Positions 6,919 through 15,573 of a stretch of 45,896 nucleotides of DNA are shown here, in pieces. The notes under the pieces were generated by a model. The model searched no databases, had not been told where the DNA came from, and saw only the letters and a list, made by a program, of their open reading frames with translations. The DNA comes from Hymenobacter rubripertinctus. GTDB lineage: Bacteria > Bacteroidota > Bacteroidia > Cytophagales > Hymenobacteraceae. The position numbers and the translations under genes were made by a program. Every line of letters starts with the position of its first letter. Within the stretch, counting starts at the first letter, position 1. The stretch is taken from positions 1-45,896 of the forward strand of contig NZ_QYCN01000016.1 of NCBI RefSeq assembly GCF_003583925.1. The letters run 5' to 3'.

Positions 6919-8462
6919 GGAAGGAAATCAGGCAAATCAGGCTCCACCGAAAAGCCTACGATTTTCTGGTGGACTGCGCGTACTACTATCACGCTAAAAG
7001 TCTGCTGGATAAGTCGTTGTTCTTCTGCCAGAAGGCGGCGGATTTTGCCACGTTCAACTACTGCGGTTTCTACGCCGAGGGCCGGCTGGAAGTGCTGCTC
7101 GCGAAAATAAGTAACCGCCAAACCCAGCCGGACCAACTGCCCAAGGCCGTAGGGGAGAAGCTGCGGGTGCTGCATTACGCTACCCACGTGTACGCGGTGG
7201 GCGGCCATACCCGCCTGATTGAAAACTGGATTACGAATGATGCCGGGAATCACCATGATCTGGTGCTGGCGAATTACGAGGAGCCGGTTCCCGACTTTAT
7301 CACGGCTGCCCTGGCGCTGGTGCAGGGGCAACTACTTCGGTTAACGGGCGAAAGTCCGTTGGAGCAGGCCCGGTACTTGGCGCTCCTGAAAGAGCAGTAC
7401 GATGTTGTCGTCCTGCACCATCACCCGAACGACCTGTTGCCCGCGCTGGCCTTTTCGGCGGATGGCGGCACGCCCGTGGCCGTGATGAACCACGGCGACC
7501 ATCGCTACTGGCTGGGCGCGGGTATTTGCGACGTGCTCGTGGAAATCCGGGACAACCTGATAGTACCGGACCGCTTACACCGGCAGGTAAACGAGCTCTG
7601 CCTGCTACCCATCCCGGTAGCCGCCCGCCGCCTGACCACCCCGCAATACACGGCTAGCCGGCTTGCGCTGGACATAAAGGAAGAGGACGTGATGCTCTTG
7701 TCGATTGGGGCCAGCTACAAGTACGAGCCCATTGATGATCGGAATTTCTTCTTGGATATATGCAGCATGCTGGACCAGGACGAGCGGGCGAAAATGTTCG
7801 TGGTCGGTATTGCACCCGACACGGAAATTGCGCGCGCGTACCGGCATCCCCGCCTCACGTTCGTAGCGCCCACCAGGGAGTTGGATGTGTTCCGTAATGC
7901 CTGTGATGTTTACGTGGAGGGCTACCCATTTTCCTCCTTTACGGCTTACCTGGAAGTCGCCCGGTTGGGCAAGCCGGTACAGCGCATGTACAACGCCCCA
8001 CTGCTGAACCGCTACGAACTAACGGACTATCCAAACCCGGTTCAGTACCCCGCCGACTTAAAGGAGTGGAAACGGGACCTGCAACGGCTTATTAAAGAGC
8101 CAGATGCGCGGAAAATCCAGGGACAAGCCGAAAAGCATAATTTGGCGTTGCATGACGTGAGCAACTGGCAGGCATACGTGGGTAACTTCTATAATATGCT
8201 GCCCCGGCTAAAGCACCAGTTTAAAAGGCTGAAAAAAGAGAAGAGTTTTCTGGATGAAAATGACATTTATCTATATAAGATGCAGCCGGTTTTTAATGTG
8301 GGTATTATTCCGTATCATTTTTACGGACTTTCTTTTACTTTGAAATGTAAATTGTTTGCAAGAGATATTGTAAATATAATTACAACAGATAAGATGATTT
8401 TTAAAGATATTGTTTGGTTTTTATTCAAATCTTCTAAACTTGCCGATGTTGGAAATTTGTAA
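6915..8462 (+). CDS. glycosyltransferase, GT-B fold, with N-terminal helical extension
   Basis: A 515-residue protein starting at the ATG that overlaps the ATPase stop (ATGA), indicating translational coupling. Residues 1-80 are helical and soluble (RKAYDFLVDCAYYYHAKSL). A GT-B N-domain starts near 84 (LRVLHYATHVYAVGGHTR) with the glycine-rich turn common to GT4 enzymes, and the C-domain carries MLLSIGASYKYEPI, RLTFVAPTRELDVF and ACDVYVEGYPFSSFTAYLEV, where a proline/serine stretch replaces the usual E-x7-E region. The last ~80 residues, from about 8221 on, are encoded in visibly AT-rich DNA unlike the rest. Acceptor and donor cannot be told from sequence. The longer frame from 6255 is a shadow of the ATPase gene. 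Confidence 0.75.
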   Translation: MRKEIRQIRLHRKAYDFLVDCAYYYHAKSLLDKSLFFCQKAADFATFNYCGFYAEGRLEVLLAKISNRQTQPDQLPKAVGEKLRVLHYATHVYAVGGHTRLIENWITNDAGNHHDLVLANYEEPVPDFITAALALVQGQLLRLTGESPLEQARYLALLKEQYDVVVLHHHPNDLLPALAFSADGGTPVAVMNHGDHRYWLGAGICDVLVEIRDNLIVPDRLHRQVNELCLLPIPVAARRLTTPQYTASRLALDIKEEDVMLLSIGASYKYEPIDDRNFFLDICSMLDQDERAKMFVVGIAPDTEIARAYRHPRLTFVAPTRELDVFRNACDVYVEGYPFSSFTAYLEVARLGKPVQRMYNAPLLNRYELTDYPNPVQYPADLKEWKRDLQRLIKEPDARKIQGQAEKHNLALHDVSNWQAYVGNFYNMLPRLKHQFKRLKKEKSFLDENDIYLYKMQPVFNVGIIPYHFYGLSFTLKCKLFARDIVNIITTDKMIFKDIVWFLFKSSKLADVGNL

Positions 8463-8534
8463 TAGTGTATATTTTTTGGTTGTTAATAGTAGTCTTCCCC
8501 CATTTCATAAGTTTCCTCTCGTTCCTGGCTTCCA

Positions 8535-9680
8535 ATGGCGACACTTCTTTTCATCGGACACGAAGCTACGCTAACCGGTGCTCCGTTCACGCAACTGCAT
8601 CTCATCAACTGGATTCGGAAAAATACCGATCACGAGGTGGTATTGTTACTCATGTGGGGGGGAGGGCTGGAAGCGGAATTTGCTAAACTGGCGGAGGTGC
8701 ACGTGTTGGAACAGGGCAAACCGGCCGTAACGATTCGGGAAAGAGCCCTGGCTAAGCTGGACCGCCTGACCCAGTACCGTCGCAAACAGATGGTGCGGAG
8801 TATTGCGCGCCGTAAGCCCGACATGCTATTCGCCAATAGCGCCGTGTCGTTGGCCCTGGCCGTGGAAATGAAAGCAGCCCTGCATATTCCGTTGGTCATG
8901 AATGTGCACGAGTTGGAAAATTCGTTTTTCTTTTTGTCTAAAGAGGAATTTTCAAAAAATACGGCTCAGGTAGATTTCTTTATTCCCGGCTCGTATGCGG
9001 TGAAGGAGTATTTTGCGACGTTCTGCCCTATTCCGGCAGAGCGGGTAGGCGTAGTATATGACTTCATTGAAAGCGAAGTGCGCGGCACCAGCACCGCCCA
9101 CGATATCCGGCACGCGCACGGCATTCCGGCCGAGGCAAAGCTGGTGGGCGCTATTGGGTCGCTAATCTGGCGCAAGGGCGCGGATCTGTTCATTCAGGTG
9201 GCCCGACACGTGCTCCGGACCGATCCGGACGTGTATTTCGTGTGGGTGGGGGGCCAGCCCAGCGACTACCACTACAAGGAGCTGGTGCGCGATATCCGCT
9301 TAATCGGCCTGACGGACCGGATTCTGTTCGTGGGCGGCAAGAGCGATCTGAAAGGCTACTACGAGGCCTTCGATGTGCTGCTGCTCACTTCCCGCGAGGA
9401 CCCCTTCCCGCTCGTATGCCTGGAAGCGGCCCAGATCGGTACCCCCCTCGTGTGCTTCGCCAACGCGGGCGGCATGCCGGAATTCGTGCGCGACGACGCG
9501 GGCTTCGTGGTGCCTTACCTGGATGTTGAGCAGATGGCCGAGAAAACCCGCTTGTTGCTGAACACGCCCGACCTGGCCCGGCAACGGGGGCAGACCGGGT
9601 GCCGCCGCGTACGCGCCGAACATACCATTGCCACTATCGGCCCGCAGATGTATGAGGTGATTGAACGCTTCTTGCGCTGA
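8535..9680 (+). CDS. GT4 glycosyltransferase (paralogue of 11212-12411)
   Basis: A 381-residue GT-B enzyme. The N-terminal glycine loop reads FIGHEATLTGAP (about 6-17). The C-domain starts around LVGAIGSLIWRKGADLFIQV and carries the donor-site motif LTSREDPFPLVCLEAA with the two glutamates of the GT4 E-x7-E pattern, then GGMPEFVRDDAGFVVPYL. It matches the protein at 11212-12411 along its whole length, including the uncommon SREDP-PLVCLEAA wording and the IGSLIWRKG/GTIDWRKA step, so the two arose by duplication. It is separated from the previous gene by 72 bases and followed by a 287-base gap with a dispersed repeat. Confidence 0.9.
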   Translation: MATLLFIGHEATLTGAPFTQLHLINWIRKNTDHEVVLLLMWGGGLEAEFAKLAEVHVLEQGKPAVTIRERALAKLDRLTQYRRKQMVRSIARRKPDMLFANSAVSLALAVEMKAALHIPLVMNVHELENSFFFLSKEEFSKNTAQVDFFIPGSYAVKEYFATFCPIPAERVGVVYDFIESEVRGTSTAHDIRHAHGIPAEAKLVGAIGSLIWRKGADLFIQVARHVLRTDPDVYFVWVGGQPSDYHYKELVRDIRLIGLTDRILFVGGKSDLKGYYEAFDVLLLTSREDPFPLVCLEAAQIGTPLVCFANAGGMPEFVRDDAGFVVPYLDVEQMAEKTRLLLNTPDLARQRGQTGCRRVRAEHTIATIGPQMYEVIERFLR

Positions 9681-9967
9681 TAGTACGGTGGGCTCGACCA
9701 GTGGTGTATAACGGTTCGCGAATGGTGTATCCAGCTGGTTGTAACGACGCATCCTGGCGGCGGCTCGCGGAACGGGAACGGACCAGGGGCGCGGATGAAA
9801 AAATGCCAGGACGCACCGCTATGTTGGATATGCACCGTTCCCGAAACCGCAGTTGTGCGGTATGAAATATAGGGAAATGATACAGTGGAAACGATAAAAA
9901 ACTGCTTTTTATAAATAGTGTGACTTTCATTAAAATAGGAAACACGCATAAAGCACACTTTCGAAAA
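9681..9967. other. 287-bp intergenic gap carrying a dispersed repeat
   Basis: Most of this gap is taken by copy B of the structured repeat (9749-9850). To its right the DNA turns AT-rich up to the ATG at 9968. No gene or clear promoter is seen. Confidence 0.5.
9749..9850 (-). repeat. ~101-nt dispersed structured repeat, copy B (inverted)
   Basis: Read on the minus strand this aligns end to end with 4003-4103. It shares GCGGTTTCGGGAACGG, TCATCCGCGCC, CCGTTCCGCGAGCCGCCGCC and GGATGC. The stem is kept: the central C-G pair of copy A is a T-A pair here on both arms (CCTGG with CCAGG), and another pair becomes G-T. Confidence 0.75.
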
Positions 9968-11095
9968 ATGATCAAGCTGTTGTATATTTCAACGAACAGG
10001 GACTGGAGCGGGAGTGAGGAGCTGTGGGCGCGCTCCTCCCGCCTGTTTTCGGCGCAGGGTTTTGCAATAGCCAGTATCACTTCCTACGCTCACGAGCAAT
10101 TGCGTGCCGTTCCCGGCGAAAAGTTGCTGTTGCTTCCGCCCTCGGCTGCATCAACGGGGCTTCCTGAAAGAGTATGGAGAAAAATTGTCAAACCAAAAGA
10201 TAAAGTCCGGCAATTTATTGAGCAGTATGCCCCTGATTTCGTAATTGTTTCCCAGGGTAATAATTATGAGTCTTTGGAAGTGATGCAGCTTTTGGGTAGT
10301 ATGAGCTTGCCCTTCGTGACGGTAACTCAACTAGCTTCAGAATCATTCTTTTGGGCCTTTACGAATGACCGCTTGTTGGCTATTCAACAAGCCTACCGTA
10401 GTGCGACTTGCAACTATTTCGTGTCGGAACACAACAAGCGCCTGACGGATTTCATGCTGGGCGGTACGTTGTCGAACGCGGAAGTTATTTATAACCCGTG
10501 TAAAATAGCGCAAAGCGTGCCTGCTATCACGCAGCCCCCGTCGGGGGTGTACCAGGTAGCCCTGGTAGGGCGGCTCGACTGCTGGCATAAAGGATACGAC
10601 TTGTTTCTTCAGGTGATTGGGCGGCCGGAATGGAAAAAACGCCCCGTCCTGTTTAATATCTACGGCACCGGACCTCACTCCCTGCTAATGGAGCAGCAGA
10701 TCACCCATTTGGGCATTCAGAACGTGCGGCTGCACGGCCATCAGGCCGATGTAGCCGCTATCTGGGCGGCCAATCAGCTGCTGGTAATGCCTTCGCGGAT
10801 GGAAGGGCAGGCCCTGGCCCTGATTGAGGCAATGGCCTGCGCCCGGACCGCCGTGGTAACGGATGTGGGAGGGGCCACGGAACTTATCGAGGACAACGAC
10901 AACGGCTTTGTTGCCGCCGCCGCCACGACCAGTTCTATTGCGGAGGCCTTGGAAAGAGCCTGGGCGGGCCGGGCCGACTGGCACCAACTCGGGCAGAAGG
11001 CCGCAGCTACGCTAGCCGCCAAATACCCCGCCGATGCAGTGGAATACTTTAATGCGAGCGTGGCAAACTATTTTAAAACCGCAGAACCGGCGTAA
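9968..11095 (+). CDS. GT4 glycosyltransferase (paralogue of 13309-14448)
   Basis: A 375-residue GT-B enzyme. I choose the ATG at 9968 (MIKLLYISTNRDWSGSEELW) because the family begins with this first strand; the GTG at 9920 would add 16 unrelated residues. The N-terminal loop is WSGSEELWA, the C-domain opens with VALVGRLDCWHKGYDLFLQV, and the donor motif is MPSRMEGQALALIEAMACAR, fitting E-x7-E. The end ALERAWAGRADWHQLGQKAA recurs almost word for word in the protein at 13309-14448. Probably part of the same glycan assembly line as its neighbours; linkage unknown. Confidence 0.9.
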   Translation: MIKLLYISTNRDWSGSEELWARSSRLFSAQGFAIASITSYAHEQLRAVPGEKLLLLPPSAASTGLPERVWRKIVKPKDKVRQFIEQYAPDFVIVSQGNNYESLEVMQLLGSMSLPFVTVTQLASESFFWAFTNDRLLAIQQAYRSATCNYFVSEHNKRLTDFMLGGTLSNAEVIYNPCKIAQSVPAITQPPSGVYQVALVGRLDCWHKGYDLFLQVIGRPEWKKRPVLFNIYGTGPHSLLMEQQITHLGIQNVRLHGHQADVAAIWAANQLLVMPSRMEGQALALIEAMACARTAVVTDVGGATELIEDNDNGFVAAAATTSSIAEALERAWAGRADWHQLGQKAAATLAAKYPADAVEYFNASVANYFKTAEPA

Positions 11096-11211
11096 AATAG
11101 TTTCTGCCCGACCAGCCGGAAAAATACGGGTGGGGTAGCGGGTTTTTTCTTCGGGTCGGTTTTATTGGAAATAAAACAGCACCTGCCTTTTTCCGCGTTC
11201 AGTGAGCAAGC

Positions 11212-12411
11212 ATGAATAAGAACCTTCTTTTTATTTCGCACCAGGCCTCCCGCACCGGCGCGCCCATTGTACTGCTGCACCTGTTGCGGTGGCTCAAGCA
11301 GCACACGCCTTATCAGCTGACGGTGCTGTTGCAGGAGGGCGGGGAAATGGAGCCGGAGTTCCGCGAAATCGGTGAAACGCTACTCTGGGAGCCGCCAGCG
11401 GCCCCGAGTGGTATCTGGCAGCAGCGGCTGCGGCGAGTGAGTAAGCACACGGCCCGGCATCAGCAGCGCGTGCGGGAGCGGTTGCACCAGCTGGCCCCGA
11501 AGCTGATTTACGCCAACACCGTCGTATCGGCCGATCTGGCCCTGCTGCTCAAGCCCGTGCTGAACTGTCCGGTGGTCTGCCACGTGCACGAGTTGGCCAC
11601 GGTGATTGATGCCTTCATCGGCGCGGAACGGTTTACGCAGCTCAGCCCGCGCATCGACTGTTTCGTGGCCGCGTCGGAAGCCGTGGCCGAGAACCTGCGC
11701 CGCAGCTACCAGGTGCCCGCCGCCCGCATCCGCACCATCCACGAGTTTGTGCCGGTGCTGGCGGCCGCCGATTTCACGCTTGCCCGGCAACAAGTCCGGC
11801 AGGAGCTGGGCATTCCGGCGGACGCGTTTGTGGTGGCCGGAGCCGGCACCATCGACTGGCGCAAGGCCCCCGATGTGTTTATTCAGGTAGCCCAGCACGT
11901 GGTAGCTGCCGGCGGCCAGCGGGTGTACTTTATCTGGCCCGGCGGAAAACTACAGTCCGAAGAGGGGCGGCGGGTCCGGCACGACGTGGAGCGGGCCGGC
12001 CTAACCGATGTTGTGCAGTTTCTGGGCAGCAAGACCAACCCGCATGATTACCTGAGCGCGGCCGACGTATTCCTGCTCACGTCCCGCGAAGACCCCTATC
12101 CGCTGGTGTGCCTGGAAGCCGCCGCTTTGGGCAAGCCGGTGCTGTGCTTTGACCGGGCCGGCGGGATGCCCGAATTCGTGGAACAGGACTGCGGCGTTAT
12201 TCTGCCCTACCTGCGCGCCGATCTGATGGCCGCCGCCGTGCTGCAACTCCGCGCCGACCGCCCGCTCCGTCAGCGCCTGGGCGACAACGCGGCCCGGAAG
12301 CTGCGGGAGCGGCACAGCGTGGAGCAGGCCGGCAGCAGGGTGAGCCAGTTGCTGGCCGAGCTGCTGGCGGGCTCCTTCGCCGCGTCTTCAACTGAAGCAG
12401 TAAACGACTAG
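11212..12411 (+). CDS. GT4 glycosyltransferase (paralogue of 8535-9680)
   Basis: A 399-residue GT-B enzyme beginning MNKNLLFISHQASRTGAP. The first-domain histidine-glycine loop, the HVHELATVID segment and the donor motif LTSREDPYPLVCLEAAALG all parallel the gene at 8535-9680. The C-domain begins VVAGAGTIDWRKAPDVFIQV. A 20-base gap separates it from the following GT2 gene. The preceding 116-base spacer contains a short inverted repeat (CCGACC/GGTCGG) and a T run but no strong terminator. Confidence 0.9.
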   Translation: MNKNLLFISHQASRTGAPIVLLHLLRWLKQHTPYQLTVLLQEGGEMEPEFREIGETLLWEPPAAPSGIWQQRLRRVSKHTARHQQRVRERLHQLAPKLIYANTVVSADLALLLKPVLNCPVVCHVHELATVIDAFIGAERFTQLSPRIDCFVAASEAVAENLRRSYQVPAARIRTIHEFVPVLAAADFTLARQQVRQELGIPADAFVVAGAGTIDWRKAPDVFIQVAQHVVAAGGQRVYFIWPGGKLQSEEGRRVRHDVERAGLTDVVQFLGSKTNPHDYLSAADVFLLTSREDPYPLVCLEAAALGKPVLCFDRAGGMPEFVEQDCGVILPYLRADLMAAAVLQLRADRPLRQRLGDNAARKLRERHSVEQAGSRVSQLLAELLAGSFAASSTEAVND

Positions 12412-12431
12412 CCGTACCGCTGACTACGCGT

Positions 12432-13301
12432 ATGATCTCACTCATTATCTGCACCCGCGACCCGGCGGCACTGGCGGCGGTTAGCCAGAGTGCCGCCGCC
12501 ACAATTGGCGTGCCCTTCGAAATCGTACCCATCGACAACAGCCGGGGCCAATACGGCATTTGCGAGGCCTACAACCTGGGCGCGGCCCAGGCCCGCTACG
12601 ACGTGTTGTGCTTTATGCACGAAGACATCCGCTTCCGCACGGCCGATTGGGGGCAAACCGTGGTGGACGTGCTGCGCGACGATACCATTGGGGTGCTGGG
12701 CGTAACGGGCGGGCAATTTCAGCTGGCTGCCCCCGCCGCCTGGTGGGGCTGTGGGTTGCCCTACTGCCGCGAGAACGTGCTCAACGTTTTTCCCGACGGC
12801 CACACGGAGCGCGAGCTCCGCAACCCCGAAGCCGCCACGCTAACGGATGTGGCGGTGATAGATGGCATGTGGATGTGCTCGCGGAAGGACGTCTGGGCGC
12901 GGCACCCGTTTGATGCGCACACCTTTACCGATTTCCACTTCTACGATGTGGATTATTGCACGGAGATTTTTCGGAGTGGCTTGCGCGTATGTGTTACCTT
13001 TGACTTACTCATCGAACATCATTCCCGGGGAAATATCAACGCGCAGTGGGTAGTTAACGCGTTGAAATATCAGCGAAAGCGAATGAATCAGCTGCCTTTC
13101 GGCGTGGTAACCCCGTCGCCGCCGGAGCGCCACGCGTTGGAACTGCGGGCATTACAGGAGTTTACGGGGCTTTTGATCCGGCAGCGTTTTGCCGCAGCCA
13201 CAGTCACGAAATACTTGGCCCGGTGCCTGCTGCTGGCCCCCCTCAACCGGGATACTTTGTGGCTGGCGAAACAACTGATCCAGTCACGATTTGGCGCTTG
13301 A
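12432..13301 (+). CDS. GT2-like glycosyltransferase (Glyco_tranf_2_5 type)
   Basis: A 289-residue GT-A protein. It starts MISLIICTRDPAAL and has VPIDNSRGQYGICEAYNLG (about 38-56) and CFMHEDIRF (about 64-72), where the HED motif takes the place of the usual DxD, as in the PF13712-type family. A later DGMWMCSRKDVW and FHFYDVDYC segment fits the acceptor side of that fold, and the helix ends in LIEHHSRG. It lies between two GT4 paralogues, with the next gene starting 7 bases after its stop. Sugar unknown. Confidence 0.82.
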   Translation: MISLIICTRDPAALAAVSQSAAATIGVPFEIVPIDNSRGQYGICEAYNLGAAQARYDVLCFMHEDIRFRTADWGQTVVDVLRDDTIGVLGVTGGQFQLAAPAAWWGCGLPYCRENVLNVFPDGHTERELRNPEAATLTDVAVIDGMWMCSRKDVWARHPFDAHTFTDFHFYDVDYCTEIFRSGLRVCVTFDLLIEHHSRGNINAQWVVNALKYQRKRMNQLPFGVVTPSPPERHALELRALQEFTGLLIRQRFAAATVTKYLARCLLLAPLNRDTLWLAKQLIQSRFGA

Positions 13302-13308
13302 TTGCACG

Positions 13309-14448
13309 ATGCGAATTGCTTTTGTATCCCTAATGTACGATGCCCCGTGGGGTGGGAGTGAAGTGCTGTGGGCGCAAACGGCGGCGCGGGCGCTGGCCGA
13401 AGGCCACCAGGTGCTGGTGATTACCAACGCTTGGCCCGAGCTGCCGCCGCCACTCCAGGCCTTAGCTGCCGCCGGGGCCACGCTCTGCCGGCGGCCGCGC
13501 TACGAACCTACCTTGCGTTTCCGGACCCGTAGCTGGCTCGCGCGCCTACCACGGAAGGGACGTTTGCCGGAAATCGACGCGTTACGGCATTTCAAGCCCC
13601 AGGTGGTTCTGGTCAGCCAGGGGGGGTGGAATGATTTGCTGTTTCATCAGCAACTGGCCACGTGGTTGCAGTCGGTGCCCTTCCTGCTCATTTGCCACAA
13701 CTACCACGACCCGGTACGTCAGGGCGAAGCGCAGCGGCAGCGCATGATCACGCTATACGAGCAGGCCCGCGAAGTGCTGATGATTTCGGATTTGCAGCAG
13801 CAGGTAATACGCCGCCAACTGGCGGCTCCTATCCAAAATGCCCGGGTGGTGCAGAATCCTCTGAATCTGCCGGCCAACTGGCCGGTGCCCTACCCACCGC
13901 TGGCCGCCGATACGGTTGTCCAGCTTGCCGTGGTTGGTAGCTTTGATACGGACCGCAAAGGGCAGGATGTGCTGCTGGATACCTTGTGCCAACCACAATG
14001 GCTGGCGCGGGCCTGGCACCTGAACCTGTACGGCCGGGGGCCGGACCAGCGCTATCTGGAAAGGCTGATTGAATTCTGTCACCTGCAAGGTCGGGTAACG
14101 TGGCACGGGCATGTAGCCGACAGCAACGTTCTTTGGGCCACTACGCATTTGCTCATCTTACCCTCCCGTATCGAGTCGGGGCCGATGGTGGTGCAGGAAG
14201 CCGCGTTGTGCGGCCGGCCGATGGTAGCTGCCGACGTGGGCCTGGTACGCGACTGGGTACAGGACGAAGTAACCGGTTTCATTGCCGACATGGCTTCGGT
14301 ATCATCGCTGAGCCGAAGTCTGGAGCGGGCTTGGGCCCGGCGCTCGGAGTGGGGCCGCATGGGCCAGGCTGGCTCCGCTTGGGCCAGTGAGAAAATGCTG
14401 ACAGATCCGGCCGGAGACTTGCTACAGCATCTGGTAGCCGCCGGATAA
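13309..14448 (+). CDS. GT4 glycosyltransferase (paralogue of 9968-11095)
   Basis: A 379-residue GT-B enzyme. The ATG at 13309 gives MRIAFVSLMYDAPWGGSEVL, the proper first strand and glycine loop; the TTG at 13291 would overlap the previous gene. The C-domain begins LAVVGSFDTDRKGQDVLLDT, the donor region is LPSRIESGPMVVQEAALCGR, and the C-terminus SRSLERAWARRSEWGRMGQA matches the paralogue at 9968-11095. The first glutamate of E-x7-E is present (IESGPMVVQE). It closes the first plus-strand run; a ~140-base spacer with a new -7 box follows. Confidence 0.9.
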   Translation: MRIAFVSLMYDAPWGGSEVLWAQTAARALAEGHQVLVITNAWPELPPPLQALAAAGATLCRRPRYEPTLRFRTRSWLARLPRKGRLPEIDALRHFKPQVVLVSQGGWNDLLFHQQLATWLQSVPFLLICHNYHDPVRQGEAQRQRMITLYEQAREVLMISDLQQQVIRRQLAAPIQNARVVQNPLNLPANWPVPYPPLAADTVVQLAVVGSFDTDRKGQDVLLDTLCQPQWLARAWHLNLYGRGPDQRYLERLIEFCHLQGRVTWHGHVADSNVLWATTHLLILPSRIESGPMVVQEAALCGRPMVAADVGLVRDWVQDEVTGFIADMASVSSLSRSLERAWARRSEWGRMGQAGSAWASEKMLTDPAGDLLQHLVAAG

Positions 14449-14526
14449 GGAGGCAATGAGGGGATTTGCGGCTCTGCCGGAGAGGGGCTTTTGGAAAAGA
14501 CAACGACCCGAATCCCCCAAAACGAG

Positions 14527-14534
14527 TATTTTTG
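14527..14534 (+). promoter_or_regulatory. -7 box upstream of the epimerase gene
   Basis: TATTTTTG fits the TAnnTTTG consensus, 53 bases before the ATG at 14587. A TTTG at 14490-14493 is too far for a standard -33 box. Confidence 0.4.
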
Positions 14535-14586
14535 CCCACCTGCTTTCGAATGGCTCCTCTTTGAGTACTCACCCATTGTGCTGATT

Positions 14587-15573
14587 ATGTTGCATTCAAT
14601 GCCTGCTGCTATAAGTACTACCACGTGCGTTATCGGGGGAGCGGGCTTTATCGGGCGGGCCGTTGTGGCGGAGTTGGTCGCCCGTGGCCGGCAGGTAATC
14701 GTAGTGGGCCGGGGCGACTCACCGCAGGGTTTGCCCGCCGGCGTGCGCTACCTGGAAAATTCGGTAGAAGCGGGTACTGACGTCGTGCGCATAGCCCTGG
14801 AGGCCGCGACGGAGGTAGTGGACCTGGCGTACGCGACCAGTCCGGGAACGAGCTTTCAGGACCCGGTAAATGATATTCTGGTGAATGTTCCGGAAACAGT
14901 ACGCCTGTTCGAGCTTGCCGCTACGATGTCGCACTTGCGTAAATTCGTCTGGATATCTTCGGGGGGGACCGTTTATGGCCGTACGCCGGCCGTGCCCATC
15001 AGCGAACTGCATCAGACTCTACCGCTTTCACCCTACGGAATAACCAAGCTGGCCCTGGAAAAATACGCCCACATGTATTTTGAAACCCGGCAACTGCCCA
15101 TCGTGTGCGTGCGGCCGGCCAACGCCTACGGCCAAGGGCAGCGGCCCTACAGCGGGCAGGGCTTCGTTGCTACGGCCATTGCCTCCATTCTGGATGGGAG
15201 GCCCTTAATGCTGTTTGGCGAGCAGGGCACGGTGCGGGATTACCTGCACGTAACCGATATGGCGACCGGTATTGTGGCGGCATTGCTGGAGGGCGTCCCC
15301 GGCGAAGTCTATAATCTGGGAAGTGGGGAAGGCTTTACCAACCGGCAGGTGCTGGATATGCTGACACCCCTGGCGCAGGTATCAGGCCACTCGGTGGTGG
15401 TAGAGATAAAGCCTCCGCGCCCGTTCGATGTGCCCGCCAATATTCTGGATTGCCATAAATTGCAGGCTGCTACCGGCTGGCAACGCGAGGTGTCCCTGGA
15501 ACAAGGGCTGGCTCAGACTTGGGCGTGGTTTGCGGGGCAAACCAGCAAAGTGCCTTATCAAACGGCGTTATAA
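14587..15573 (+). CDS. NAD-dependent sugar epimerase/dehydratase (extended SDR, GalE-like)
   Basis: A 328-residue extended short-chain dehydrogenase acting on a nucleotide sugar. The Rossmann motif GGAGFIG is at about 17-23, the serine site SSGGTVYG at 124-131 and the catalytic Y-x3-K in YGITK at 150-154. RPANAYGQGQRP and VRDYLHVTDMA are typical of UDP-glucose/GlcNAc 4-epimerases. The ATG at 14587 is chosen over the start at 14491, which would lie upstream of the -7 box. The stop codon overlaps the ATG of the next glycosyltransferase (TAATG). Exact substrate (Glc, GlcNAc or uronate) is not decided by the sequence. Confidence 0.88.
   Translation: MLHSMPAAISTTTCVIGGAGFIGRAVVAELVARGRQVIVVGRGDSPQGLPAGVRYLENSVEAGTDVVRIALEAATEVVDLAYATSPGTSFQDPVNDILVNVPETVRLFELAATMSHLRKFVWISSGGTVYGRTPAVPISELHQTLPLSPYGITKLALEKYAHMYFETRQLPIVCVRPANAYGQGQRPYSGQGFVATAIASILDGRPLMLFGEQGTVRDYLHVTDMATGIVAALLEGVPGEVYNLGSGEGFTNRQVLDMLTPLAQVSGHSVVVEIKPPRPFDVPANILDCHKLQAATGWQREVSLEQGLAQTWAWFAGQTSKVPYQTAL

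Noticed and set aside
8465..8686. Small plus-strand frame of 73 codons before the GT4 gene
   Set aside because: It overlaps the GT4 start out of frame, and the hydrophobic start comes from the AT-rich tail; no support as a gene.
14491..14586. Longer N-terminus for the epimerase
   Set aside because: It contains the -7 promoter box and is not part of the SDR fold; the start at 14587 gives the Rossmann motif at its usual place.
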